Positions 13,158 to 26,200 of a DNA stretch of 64,000 nucleotides are shown here, one piece after another. Position numbers and translations under genes: made by a program. The DNA is taken from assembly GCA_019914945.1 (NCBI GenBank), contig CM034104.1, forward strand, positions 1,800,501 to 1,864,500, read 5' to 3'. Source of the stretch: Typha latifolia. Its lineage: Eukaryota; Streptophyta; Magnoliopsida; Poales; Typhaceae. The notes beneath the pieces are model-generated. The model was not told where the DNA came from, did not search any database, and worked only from the letters and a program-made list of their open reading frames with translations. How positions within the stretch are numbered: position 1 is the first letter of the stretch; each line of letters opens with the position of its first letter.

Positions 13158-13404
13158 GCTAATGACTTCTTCTCGGTAAAATCTCTCTTATTACACCAAG
13201 CTTTGGCACTTTCCTCTACCTTTAAAATTCGAAAAAATTCTGTAGCTAATCATGCTAGGCGAGCTTCATACTAAATCTAATCTAATTAAAAAAAAGGATT
13301 ACTCAGGATGTCTCTCTTATGCCCTTTATGACGAGGAGGTCGAATCGGTGGAACACTTGGGCGGATCTTACTTCAAAGCTCTCAAGGAAGCCAGAAGAAA
13401 AATG
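13158..13404 (+). pseudogene. LINE remnant: reverse-transcriptase zinc-binding region
   Basis: Two frames join across a shift near 13245. The first reads NDFFSVKSLLLHQALAL, like the FSVKSAY motif that opens the plant LINE zf-RVT region. The second (from 13252) reads LHTKSNLIKKKDYSGC and then EEVESVEHLGGSYFKAL. This follows the LxTKxxLxKK...C..C...E(S/T)xEHLF..C pattern with several cysteines lost. The frameshift, the missing Cys residues and the absence of the rest of the polymerase mark it as a dead fragment. The match is by recalled consensus only. Confidence 0.4.
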
Positions 13405-13990
13405 AGTCATATTCTTACCTTTCCTCCTCGCTTTGTAATTTATATTTATAACTTTATAAATTCTTCCACTTGAATTCATAACTAGGCAAAGCACATTAAT
13501 TCTCAAAATAATTGAAAGCTAGTAGACGCTTCACATGAAATTAAAAAACGAAAAAGAAAATCGTCTTTCATGCACAGATAAGAATATTAGAAGGTGACTC
13601 AGGAGCTCCCTCTATGCCTGCATAGATATGAAAACCCCAAGTACCTATCTCTTTCAAGCTTCATTATTGCTCTCTTGTGAATCTGTGACGAGCTACAAGC
13701 TTTTATGTCAATTCCATCTTAGAAGGAACGACAATCAAAAATAACAAGCAGAGTTGACCAACTGTGGAGAACTTAAAAGTTTAAACAAATTTACTGCTTG
13801 ATCCAAATCTCCATCAATTCAACCATGAATAACGTCACCGAAATATACAGAGCTACCATACACAAGGACTGCAAGAATAAATAAATTTTCACTTGCTTTT
13901 ACCATAACAGGTGTTTTGTGTGCTTCTCTATGGTTCATGAATCTCTTACAAGCATTTCTTTACACGTAATAAGTTTTCGGCCACCATGGG

Positions 13991-16900
13991 TCACTCACTT
14001 TCATAATCATCTTCATCACCAAATGAAAATACAGAAGCATCTGCAGCAATTGCCTTGAATTCACTCATGCTAGAAGATTCCACCTCAGGTGGCAATGACA
14101 CAGAGGAGGTCTTACTGCTCTGTGAATAGTCAGGTGCCTTAGTAGCCCCGTCTTCACTTTTCAATGAAACTCTTTCAATGCCTTGTTCTACACTTGTCAC
14201 TTCCTTTGGAGTAGCCACTGCTTCAGATGCTTTAGCAGAACTAGCAGATCCTTCCACATTGCTCGCCACCTTGTGCCTGCTCTTGGATGAACCACTCTCT
14301 TCTGCTTCACTGTCGGAAAAGACATCATCCTTATCTTGGCTTCCCGTTTCCTTATTCGAATTAGGAGATGTTGAGCTATTCTCTGTTGTTATAGTGCCAG
14401 TGGTTGAGCTGCCATCGGATTTCTTATCTGCACTTGCATTTGTCGGTCTCGGTGTTTGTGAGCCATCATAATCTACTAGAACAACCTCAACTTGGAATCC
14501 AGGAGACGGTAGCTTTCTCTGCAAGACAAAGTTGGATTCATCAGAATGGCTAAAAGAAAGGAAGACCCAGAAGCTATAGTGAAAATCAATAGTACAATCA
14601 CAAGTTACAACTTAGAACCAACAGCTTCCAACAAAATAGGGTTGCAAAGTAAAACAGGTTCAACACTTCAACATTTTGGCTTTACCAGCTTTCGATTTAT
14701 GCAGAAAAATAGATAATATTCGGCTTGATAGTGGATCTGGACCCTATTAATGTGATGGAATTTCTGCAGATCCGAATAAGGGCAAGTGTTTAAGCAGTTT
14801 ATCCAGGTTCAGATGTAGGTTATATATAATTATATACAAAACAACAAGAAGGTCAAAACATCAATGCATTTCACCTAAATTAAAATTCTCATATTTTCTT
14901 AATTGGCTGTGAGCAAACAACATTCTGGATTCCTTGTAGTCCACAAATAAGAATAGTAAGAATAGTCTATGAAACGCAACCTTTCCATAAATCAGTCTCT
15001 CTTAAATTGATATCTTACCTTATCAAAACCATCAAGATCAGCTGTGTTCAGTACTTTCCTGTTTTCCATCATTGTTGTGTTTAACCAACTGCAAACAAAA
15101 GGGAATAGCGCATAATCATCAGTAAGAGATCAACCAATGAGAAGGTATTTTCAAAGGTCAAGAAAAACATAAAGAAATTAAGGTAGGCCATTAATGTTAG
15201 TCACAATTCATATGCCGTCTGCATGAGCTCCTGCAAAGAGGGGTGTAGTGGAGTGTAAGATGCACATAGCCTTAACCCAATTTCTAGGGAGATTGTTCCA
15301 TGGCTCAAGCACATGACTACTTGGGTGCAATAGGCAAGCCTTACAGGCATACTAAGTGTGTCAATATTATAATCCTCCTATTAGCTAATATTGGATAGCC
15401 AATAGGGATGTCATTTAGAGGATCCAACCAACTACTGATACAAAGGAAGAAATACTAAAGTTAAACCATTAATCCATTTATCATCTTCATAGTTTATATA
15501 GAACTAATCAAAATTGATAAATGTTATTTACTACATCTTTTACAAATTACATTTAGCATGATGAGAAGTTAAAAAGGCAGATGGTGTGTCATTTGATTCA
15601 AATAAAAGAGTGAATAGCTTATCAATTAATATTTATGTTTATCTCCTTTAAACCCTTCGTTTTTATATATGGATACCTTTTAAAACTTTTTTTTGTGAAT
15701 ACCTTTTAAACCAAACTAATTATTAAAATTTCTACCCTTATGTTTGTTTTTACACTCTTTTCACTTAATGGTAATGGTATTTATGTACTAAGGCCTCATT
15801 TACTTTAGGAATAAGATCAATTCTAGAATAGATATTCTTCTTTGTTATTTACAAAATGATGTCCTTACTCTAGAAATAACTATTATCATGTTCACTTATA
15901 TTCTAGAATAAGAGTAATAATTACCTTTGATATGATATGGAGTGAAGAAAAAGATATTAAAAAAGTGTTTTTTTTTTTTTAAATTATCGTGAATATCTTT
16001 TGATTTTATAAAATAGGTTGATGGGGCAGACATCAACGGTAAATTAATAATTAGATAAGTGTGTGGTATAAGATATAATTATGATGAATAATATTTGTCT
16101 TCTAGAATAGAGTTATTATGATGTTTAATTGTTATTCTAGAATAAGAAGTATTCCAGAATAAGAAAAAAAAACTATTCATGAATTAAACGAGAGCTAAAG
16201 ATTTTAACTTATATTTATTAAATAATTACATGAAGGGTGTATATATACAAAAACTATGGCTTTTAAAGGATATACACATAAATTTAAAATTTAAAAGGGT
16301 ATACATACAAATAAAGAACCTTAGATAGGTATATATATATAAACAAATCCTTTTATTTTTGTTTTGAAAGGTATAACTTTGATTTTTCATTTCTCTCAAC
16401 TAGAAAGTAAAAAGAATTCACAATTCTAATCTCACACTCTATCTCACCAAACATCAAGAAGTTCAAATTTTTGTTATGAAGTAAGTTTCCTAGGAATAAA
16501 ACTCCTAAAATCACTCCACTCTCTCACTTTCTGACGACCAAACGGGCCCTAGAGGAAAGAATAGGCCAAAAAATGGCATGGCAAAAAGTAAAAAAAAGGA
16601 AACTTAAAACACTTTGTTTGACATAATCTTGCACCAAATAGAGAAACAATCCGTAATAGATGCAATTAAAGGCTTGGTGGTGGTGGTGATGGTGATGGTG
16701 ATGGTTGTTGTCATAACAACATAAAATAACCTTGTCTTTTTTATTCTCAATCCTTGTGTTGATCTCTCATATCTTGGTATCATATCCACCTATTCATTTT
16801 TGTATCTCTCAGCATGTCAACTAGCTCACCATCTTATTAAAGGTGAAGTAGGAATTTTATTCTTCCAATATTTCAAGTAACCTTATTTTCAAGCTTTTAA

Positions 16901-19900
16901 AAAGTTACTCATCACATTTATACTCAATTATTGTAACATTTTGACCCTCAAGAATATCACAACATGCATATATTTCATATTAATCTAACAAAACCAAACT
17001 ATCCAGAATATTAATACTTGTTTTGAGCAAACCAGCAGCATACACCACAAGAAATAAAAACTCTCACCAGTAGAAATCTCCTTGGCGGTCATGAAAATGA
17101 ATCTTGAAATCACCAGATACCTGAGTTAGACCAGGCTCGCCCGGTAAAGCAAAGACCATGATCCCTTTTTTTGGTGCACTGAACCAATAATCTTCAGGCT
17201 GAAAATATAATGATGAATGAACTTTTTAATAAACTGTCTAATGTCAACTGAACTGCAAACTAGATTTCAGGGAGGGAATTTTATCATGCAGGTAAGCTAA
17301 TAACGAAAATAGGGAATAAGAAAGAAGAGAAAGGAGAGGGGGAAGTACATAATGCTGCAGCATAGCAATCATAAAATACAATTGTTATCAACAGTAATAA
17401 CCTCAAAAACATCAATTTTAGTTCTAACAGTATGTGGAATCCATTAAAGCATGCATGATAGTAAGCTCTTTCAAGGAATGGCATAGAGCACGCAGCATTG
17501 GCTCCTGAAAGTTGAAAATAGGTCCCTCACCCTGACACTTCTTTGGGAGATGGGGAAAAAACTCAAGAAAATAAAGACTAAATAAAAGACCGAGTATTTC
17601 ACTTGCAGCACTACAAGCAATGCGGGTTGGTTGTCAGTGCAGCAAAGAATGGGCAAGATCAGCATGTCAGCATAGAATGGGCTGGAATGCTCACATGTTC
17701 CACAAATGCTGACTACCATGGCGATTCATGGCCAGAAATTCAAAGAAATCAACTTTTTCATCTGCATATATAAAAGCCTACTAACATGGCAAATTACAAT
17801 CAATATTAAGTTAACAGGATTGCAATTGGTCCAAACAAATTATGTTCGGTATCAGCCATGACATTTGGTCATAAGAACTAGGACAATACATCGCACATTG
17901 CATCCTACTTCAGCAATCTGGACACCACTCAGTTGAAAATAGGTTAGGCTTCGCTCAGACTAAATAAATATAGAGAGAAAAGCCATCAAGCATATGTTTC
18001 ATCCCAATCAGTGAAGGCCAAAAACGAATATAAAAATATGATGCAAGCTAACAAAAAATGGTCAAAATTTTAGAGGAAAAAAATACCATTAGATCTTTGG
18101 TCCTTGGATGCTTCTTTGTTGAAAAGAGAACTCCTGTGGCATAAAAAGAAAATTAAAAAAGGTCATACTTATTATCAGTTTCGTATGAATTGATTGAAAT
18201 AAGGGATATGAAAATATGCTCTAGTGTGGTGCATGCCAATGAACAACATAAAACAATTTGTCCCCCATCAAGAACTAGTGCTCATCTTGTAGCTGGTCGT
18301 TTCCAAAACATTGAAAATTTGAATCAACTTGATAGGAGGATCACTTGATAAAAGAAAGCATATCGTTGATGGTTATCTGATTCATACACAACAAAGGAAT
18401 CATGCCAGCCTACACATGCCTCTGCCAAATAGAAGATAGCAGCAAGTGTCATGGCAGTCTACTTATTATAGACAGTACAAATCATGGAAAAAACCATAAT
18501 TTTGTTTCTATTGTTGCAGAAAAAGAAAAAAAAAAGTTTAAATGGTTGACACTTGACAGCGGTACTGGGTACGCATTTCTTGGTTTCTCTTACATAAGAA
18601 TTATAGTATAAGGGATACTGGGATAGTACTTTTTCAAATCAAACACTGACATGAGAATGCTCAACTTCTTAAAAGAAACAATGCACTTCATAATCATTAG
18701 GATCTGTTTTCTGTTTTGATGGTTTCAAAAAGTTAGTCTTCACTAAAATCAGCAGCTAGGAGAAGGAACAATCTTAGCTTTGATACCTGAAAAGGCTAAA
18801 ATCCTATGATACGAAAATGACAAGCTCTATGACAAGGAAAATGTCACAATGCACAGAGATGAGATGATGGAAGTCGCAAGTACCATTATGATCAGAGACA
18901 GTAATCGAAGGCCTGATCCAGTAAGGGCATCTGTGGAGGCGAAATCCCCTAAGCATGCACCTGCAAAAAAAGAGCAGGTAAAACATCACTTGTTACATGT
19001 AATTGGTATGTTGGTAGCCAAACTATTCACAGTTTGACAAACAACGAGAAAACACCAAGGTACCTGCGGTCTGATTGATTTTCACCATTGAAGTATGTCA
19101 TGATGCGTTCAAAATATTTTACATATCTCTGGAGAAATTATAAATTAAAGTCAGAAATGTTACAGAAAAGATTCAAAGTGAGAAAAGTAAGATATTATAT
19201 AGGAGGAGACTGACAATCTGACTTGGGAGAACAAGCCCTTTTCCATCTAAACATCTTTTCTGGTTATAATACTCCATGGACTCCTCGGCAGTTGGAAAGA
19301 ACTGCGCATTATAAGATAGATTCTTCAAGGAATAGGAAGTGACGGAAATATATCAATTTGTCTGCTAAAATTGATAATTCTCACCTTCAGATATAAAAGA
19401 AGACTAGAAATCATCAATCCTGTCCTCGCCATACCAGCTTTGCAATGAACAACCACCACATTCTCAATATCCTCCTTCAACCAAGAGTAGGCACTTTGAC
19501 AAAATGATAATATAAGTTGGATAGGGGGGCAGTTATGGTCATCAAATGGGAAGCATGCCACCTGAATGTACATAATAGTAGATTCATTGAGAAAATTGGA
19601 CAGTCCAGAATATTCAACATCATAGATCACAAAAGTTATTCAGGTTTAGCTGGTTCTCATAAATAATATCAAGTGAGTCCAACTTGTCAGTTTCTAATTC
19701 TCCAGTAGCATGCAACTCTCAACTCTTGTACAGTACAATTTGAAAAGTTGGGCACTACAACAGGAGCATGAGCATGTGGCATACAAGCTGGGATTCTGGT
19801 TTAACCATCATGAAGGAAGGAAATTATTGAATAAAAATGGAAGATGGGTAAGAAGATGACTTGGAGATGCTTGGACTTGTGGAAGGAAGTCCAAGAGGTT

Positions 19901-21741
19901 TCTTGAGATTTTCTAAAGTGATTTCTTCAATTATTGCAAGTCCAAATTTCCAAGGCAATAAATGGATAACTCATAGTTTCTCAAAATGGATTTCAGGAAA
20001 GTCGTGTTCATATAAAAGGCTTTACAGAATCTGTGAGAATAAACAAATATGTAAGATATTTGTCCTCACCTTTCCTTCAAAGAGTGATGCATCATACAGC
20101 CGTTCGGAACACAGATTGTACACCTTGTACTTTCCCTGTACAAAAAAGTTTAGATTAGATAAAGAAAACGACAATCTCAAGCAAGAGGCCAAAGAAGAAT
20201 AACTTAAGATAACTATGAAGAATTATTTAGAACTGAAAATAATATAAGCATGTTCAAACAAAAGGTAATAGCAGAACTGAGAATAAAAATAATCACAATG
20301 GAGTTAGATCATATAGGAGGTCAACAACTCATGCAACCTACCGAAGCACCAACTTCAAGTGCAGCAAAAGTTTCCGGTGACTTCATCGAGAAAAAGATTC
20401 ATCAATTTCATGCAGGATGATCACGCTAAGAATGACTCTTTAAAAATGGTACTAAGCTTATCGAAGATGTTATTATACAGCCCTAGGGAACTAGGCTCCC
20501 TCGATTGGAACTCATGCAAGTCTTAGTGACTATTACCTAAATTTCTCACAGTGAATCAAGTAGTTTTATTCTGAAAGAGTGCAGGAACATAACAACACTA
20601 AAAAGCTCAAGCATTTCGTCTTTATATAATGAACTCAGCCTAGGTAATAATTTTAGTTCCCCCACTAGATTTGATATTTTAATTTCTAAGATTCATAATG
20701 GTCAATTGGCTCGCTGAATTCCATCAGATACAGAGTAATAGCTATTAGAGCAACCATTGAAAGTAAAGAAACAATGCATAAGAGAGGATATATTACTTTA
20801 TGATGTGTTTCAAAAAACTTGATCACTTCTTCCATATGGTTGCGGTAGAATCCCTGCATTACCACATATTGTTACTTCTAAGAAGGATGGCAGGAATCTA
20901 ACTATTTAGCATCAGAATTACCTCTACATATCCAAAGAAGCCTGAGCTCATATCACCAGCAGGGAAACCCATCGCAATTATATTCTCCGTGATATAAGTC
21001 ATATCTAAATCAAATCCACCTTCCTGGTATAAACAGAAGAATTGCATCCTTTGAGAAGATTCAAGTTTAAGAATTCCCTTGGTTATCATATTAAGCATGA
21101 GTTACCTCAAGAACACAGTGAAGATAATTAGAATTTGCAAGCAATTTACCATACAGTAAGAAGTAAATAAGTATGCAGCTATAGTCATGCATGCAGAAAG
21201 GTTCTAGATAGATTATAAGTCAAAAATAATCAAAAATCCTTTTCTTGGAAAAAAAAATCAAGAAAGTAAATCTCTATTATTAAACTTTCAGCATGACTGA
21301 CAAGCCATCGTAATTCATGTATACCTGGTATCGTCTTTTGTTCTGAGAGACTATATGGCGAGCTTTGACTTGCACAGCCTTCACTGCGCTTTTGGATGAG
21401 TCCACCAGCCCTTTTGTCAAAGAACCTAGCACACCAGGTTGTGCAGTGGTGGTGGTTCCCTCAGCACTCTCATCTTGTTGGGCCGCTTTTGGAGATGAAC
21501 GTAATCCAAGACCACTAGTGAAACGTGCAAATGTTGATTTTCCAGGACTGCCAGACTGTGGATCTTCTTGGCCTGAAGGAATTGGAATTTTGAGATTTCT
21601 GGCCCATGAGGATATGCCAGCTCCAGAAAATATGGATGGTGTGTCTCGTGCAGAAGCATCTCGCATAGAAGGAGAAGAATTCTGACTATCTTGAGCTGTA
21701 GTTGGTGGTGAAGATGGAGTATCAAGATGCTGTGAGTCCAT
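13991..21741 (-). CDS. PTEN2: PTEN2-type phosphatidylinositol 3-phosphatase / dual-specificity phosphatase
   Basis: Twelve coding exons are on the minus strand: 21741-21325, 21023-20922, 20853-20797, 20135-20070, 19561-19385, 19301-19215, 19128-19064, 18960-18884, 18133-18087, 17198-17068, 15088-15019 and 14518-13991. The phases join cleanly to 607 residues, close to Arabidopsis PTEN2 (about 611). The N-terminal ~140 residues are Ser/Pro/Gln-rich. The phosphatase domain has FPFDDHNCPP and the P-loop HCKAGMARTG (Cys about 254, Arg about 260). The plant PTEN2 loop has MA where animal PTEN has KG. A C2 domain follows (MLRGFRLHRCPYWIRP, then STKKHPRTKDL, DFKIHFHDRQGDFY and RKLPSPGFQVEVVLVDYD). 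The last exon ends in a long Ser/Thr/acidic tail. Plant PTEN2 dephosphorylates 3-phosphoinositides and binds phosphatidic acid; that role is from family knowledge. Confidence 0.95.
15205..15360 (-). mobile_element. tRNA-derived SINE (Au-SINE-like) in a PTEN2 intron
   Basis: Read on the minus strand, this stretch follows the layout of plant Au-type SINEs. There is an A-box side (CCTGTAAGGCTTGCCTATTG) and a B-box region (CATGTGCTTGAGCCATGGAA). Then comes the characteristic GGTTAAGGCTATGTGCATCT, followed by a pyrimidine-rich run and a CAGGAGCTCATGC tail. It lies wholly within the intron between coding exons 10 and 11 and in the same orientation as the gene. The B box is mutated from the GGTTCGA consensus, so it is an old, probably inactive copy. 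Ends are approximate. Identification is from memory of the family consensus. Confidence 0.6.
15795..16195. mobile_element. MITE-like element, copy B, in a PTEN2 intron
   Basis: The segment starts GGCCTCATTTACTTTAGGAA and ends AATTAAACGAGAGCT; the reversed end (AGCTCTCGTTTAATT) is an imperfect inverted match to the start. Inside, TTCTAGAATA recurs several times near both ends. The core GTAATAATTA, then TTTGATATGATAT (15913-15938) is shared with the element at 11671-11905. It is non-coding, about 400 bp, and looks like a non-autonomous DNA transposon of the hAT-like kind. It sits in the same PTEN2 intron as the SINE. Confidence 0.45.
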
Positions 21742-23230
21742 TTAAAAACCAACTAAAAGTTCCCCAAGATCAGTGACAATTGTTTGTATGTGCCAAGCAC
21801 CAGCCACCAGGCAATCACATATGCCAGATAACTGCAAAATAATTATTTAAAATCAGTGGGCATACATCCAGAAGAATTTCAGTAAGAAATAAAGAACTTT
21901 CACAAAATTTAGCATGCATCCAACACATTTCGGATTAAATTAATAAATTAACTTCAATTCATGTGTGAATACACGAAGGGGAATTGCTAAAATATTTCAC
22001 ATTTCAATTCAGTATTGGATTAGGATATTGCTACACTCCATGAACTGACTAGACATAATTTGTGTTTGGTGAATTGATTGCATTAAAAAGTTGTGATGAC
22101 CGATGAGGGCTCAAGTTCAAAAGTGCCAATTCATAGAGTCCTAGCATGCTTTTATTCAATCAATGCCAAAGAACATACACAATACCACTAAGAAGTCACC
22201 CAGTTCCTAAGCAGAAAACAAGTGCAGAAAGTTGAAGGCAATAAGAAACAGAAAATCCAAAGAACAATATATTACTATAAAACTAAAATGTAAGTAAAAT
22301 CCGAAAAAAGGTCATTACATGTCATCATATAACAAAGCGCTTTAATGATTTCAGCAACATTTACTATTTATATCACCTCCCAAATCAAGGATTCTAGAAA
22401 ATTGTAAGTTAGCCAATAAGAGCCATCTTTTGTGAAACTGAATTGAAATTTCCAAAACATCTCTTTCATTTTTCTGGATTTGCTTTTGTCCAGGAATAGA
22501 AGTTGCAGGATTGCTTAAACAGTAGGCAATTAGGTCGAAGTTATGGTCATTACCGACTCTGCCTTAATTCTGAACTCTTAGAAGATTAGGGAATCTTGTA
22601 TATTGCCAATTAGTAAATATCTAGTAAAGCACATCGCCACATTTAAATGCTTATCGGGGTAAAACTAGTTTAATAAATGCTTCAACTGTCCATCAAGAAT
22701 ATATCTTCGCCACTCTACTCCAGATCAATCCTATCCTATCTCACTATTCTCTCTTACTAAATATTGCTTTCCAGCATCCCTATTCATAAATTTACACCTC
22801 CGGTTTACAATTAACCTCTTCCAAACACAACAAATCCAGCAATTAAAGAACAGAGCATCCAGATGTGCTCGTATAAGAGAAAGCTCAAAGACTGGGGAAT
22901 CGATGAATCATTCTGAAACCTAACGAAGACGACACATGAAAAACACGGAAATAGGAGGAAATTAGAGACAAAATTAGAGTGAGACGGGGAGAGCTGACCT
23001 CGAAGCACTGCGATAGGAGGATAGGAGCTCGATTTGGGAGGAGATCTGGATCGAGACGGAGAGAGACAGAGAGAGACAGAGAGAGACAGAGAGAGAATAC
23101 AATCGATTCAGATTACGCGAGAGAGAGAGAGAGATTTACCGCGGACGGAGACGCAATGCGCGGATCATATCAAGTCCAAGGTCGAAGGGATCCGAGATTA
23201 TACCATCGGATCGCCAATCTCGAGATATAG
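21742..23230 (-). promoter_or_regulatory. PTEN2 5' UTR with a leader intron
   Basis: Immediately 5' of the ATG, an untranslated exon runs from 21831 to 21742 and is preceded by a good acceptor (TTTTGCAG). A matching donor (TCGAG|GTCAGC) ends an upstream leader exon at 22999, giving an intron of about 1.17 kb (21832-22998). The leader exon extends toward about 23100-23230. On the mRNA strand it is pyrimidine-rich because of the purine repeat on the plus strand. The transcription start is not determined. Confidence 0.55.
23045..23132. repeat. Purine repeat (GAGAGACA-type) in PTEN2 leader
   Basis: Repeated GAGAGACA units (about 23058-23092) are followed by a second GAGAGA run at about 23117-23132. 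On the PTEN2 mRNA strand this is a CT-rich tract at the 5' end of the leader, a common plant core-promoter or 5' UTR feature. Confidence 0.8.
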
Positions 23231-23269
23231 ACGAGAGAGGGATCGAATAGGGTTTGGTCGTGATTCAAG

Positions 23270-26200
23270 TAAACATTTATTTATCTATTCTTCCGCTGAC
23301 GGAGACGTGGGTCCGACGAACAAATCTGAGAGCTCTTATCACTTAATTTTGTGTAAGGTTTTTTAATTATAAATGGTCTCAAATGTAATATAAAAAAAAT
23401 ATCCAATAATTCACCTAAGAAGATTTTGTAATTTAATTACATTTAATTTTTTATTTAGAATATAAAAAGTAAATACATATATTTTCAATTATAATGAAGT
23501 ACACAAAATTATTTATACACTATATATTAGAGTCAACAATTTATAAATTAAAAAAATAAATACAATTAAATTATAGAAGTCTCTAAGTTATAGTGTACTT
23601 GGATAGAAAAATTAGTGTACCATACAATTTTATGTACATTATAATTTATACCCAATAGTTAGTTTAAATTCGTAGTGTCTTTTCCTACCTTATTATTATA
23701 AATAAAAATAATTTGGTCTTTTCATACTAAGAGTAATGTCTTATTTGTTAGGTGAATATTATAGGCTTTGTTTGTTTTAAAGAAACCTCTAAACTAGTTA
23801 ATAACTAAATATTTTTTTATATTTTTTTATCTAATTAAGTTTACTTTTTAAAAAATTAAAACTAAAAAATAAGATTAACTAATTGAGTTCGGAGCTTAGC
23901 GTCAAACTAAATAAGACCTATCAGATTAGTAGTTTTTGTTCTCTCTTTTATAATTTACAATTATCTTATCTAGTTATCATTTGTTCTATTTTCTGCAAAT
24001 ATATGAATAATAATAATAATAATAGTCACCCTACTTATTTTCTTTATTTTGAATCATATGCTAGAATATGAATATCAATTGACTCTTTTTATATTTTAGC
24101 TATAATATTTCAAAACTTAGGGTCCCGAATGTGAATGATTATAAAAGTAAAATGCAGATAAATGATAACAAAAATAAAATTTAGAATGTTTAAGATAAAA
24201 TTTTCTGAAAATTTTTATATATTGATTAAGCCTATCAAGATAAATGAAGGATTAAGCTGGACTGAGGCCTATCAAAATAAAATTTGGTTGGATCTAAGTT
24301 TGTGCTCAATGCTTGAGAATTAAATTCAATTCTGGCCCAAGCCCAAGTCACAATAGTAAAAAAGGTATCGGGCTATGCCCATGGATAGCCACATTTGCTT
24401 GACCCGAACCGTTGACCCGTTATTTGGTGGATCGGGTCAAGAAATTTAATTCCATAGAGTTGGATCGAGTCGAGTATAAATTACGAGACCCGAGCTACAA
24501 TTTGGCAGGGCTTATCTAATGCATATATTAAATTTTTATGTTCAGAATAATTATAAATATTTTAGTATATTAATGTTTATTGGTCGGGTTTGGGTCGAGC
24601 TATAATTAATAGTTTGGGTTTGAAAAAAAAAATTATTATAAAATGTATTGATGTTAATAAACAATATGACCGTAAATTTTGAACAAACTATATAGGTTAG
24701 CTATAATATATCTAATAAAAATATAAATATTTGGACATCTAATATGATATTAGTATAGTAACAAAAATTAATTTTCCAGCAGTCATTTCCACCAGATTAA
24801 ATTCACCATCCCCTTCGCCTCGCGGCGTTATCCACTGCGCCACGTTGAATAGTTTGGTGGCACGTCCATTACTGGTGATGTTATAAGATGGATAGATATA
24901 TGTGAATAAGAAAGGCTTCTATTTTAGAAAGTCTATGTCGCAAAATAAACATATGGCATAGAATATTATAATAATAATAATAAATGGCATTTGTCCGTAT
25001 ATTTTTATCTTTAACTTTTAGTTGTAATAAAATTTTAGAATATCTCACCAAGTTATTTCAAAAATACGAATAACTATAACTAATTTTGCCCTGCTGATAT
25101 TTTATTGAATTGTTGTGTAACGATGATAACATTACGAAAATGTTTTAACATAAGATGGCTAAGTTGTATGTGGTATTACTTTTGTGACAATAAATTCATG
25201 AATAAAATCATGTATAATTTTTTATGAAATAGATTCAAGTTATAGTTAAGTCATAGAGTTTATGTAAGATTGAGTTGTGCCAAAAAAAAATCAAGCTCTA
25301 AGTAAGAAGAAAATTAATTTTAACGTGTTATTTTAGAACTCCGTTTGGACAGGACTAAAGAATGCCGACATCACTTAAGATAACACTGGATAATATTTGA
25401 CTAGATTTTCTCATAATAAAACCATATTTATACTATGAAAGTAACACTCCAACTAAAAAAGACAATTTTTTCACCACGTAATTTAATACACACAGATAAA
25501 ATTATAATTCCATATTTTTGTACCGTAAATTTTGCGGTATAGTAAGAGTTTCATACAATTTGATCAACCTATAAAAAGAAAAAAGACACATTTTTTTTAA
25601 GTATCATAAATTTTGCGCTATAGTAAGGTGAGAATTCCAAGCATGTCAACTATCATGTATTAGTTTGAGCGCTGTTGAATTTGCAACAGTCTATTAATTG
25701 TGCTATATAACGTTTTCGATTGTATTCCAAAGGGAACTATTTTTCTTTTTCTTTTTCTTTTTTTTGTTGAGAAAAACAGTTTTGCTAGAATAACTAATTT
25801 ATTCACAAGGATATTTATTTTAAAAATTGACCTAAAAATATATTGCTTTCCACAAAGGAAAGAAAAAAAAAAACACTTAAAAAGAGTTGGAAAGCTAAAA
25901 ACTTGTACCTGAATTCATCATCAACTACCTAAATTTAGATAATCCACCAAATTTGATTAAGAGATTTAAATTCTCCCAACACAATGTTGGAATATCCAAA
26001 TCAAACATGAGGATATCAAAATTTATCCCTTCTCACTCGACTAAATTAAGGACAAAATGACTAAGAGAAGGAAAACAACCACTAACCAAAGATGTACAAA
26101 GACTTTTTGGAACTTTTGTATTCATCTGAGTCTGACCTGATTTGATCTGTGACAATGTCATACTTTGAATCATAGACATAAACTAAAATAAAATGGATGC

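Noticed and set aside
22979..23366. Arg/Glu-rich plus-strand frames over the GAGAGA repeat
   Set aside because: They are low-complexity translations of the purine microsatellite in the PTEN2 leader.
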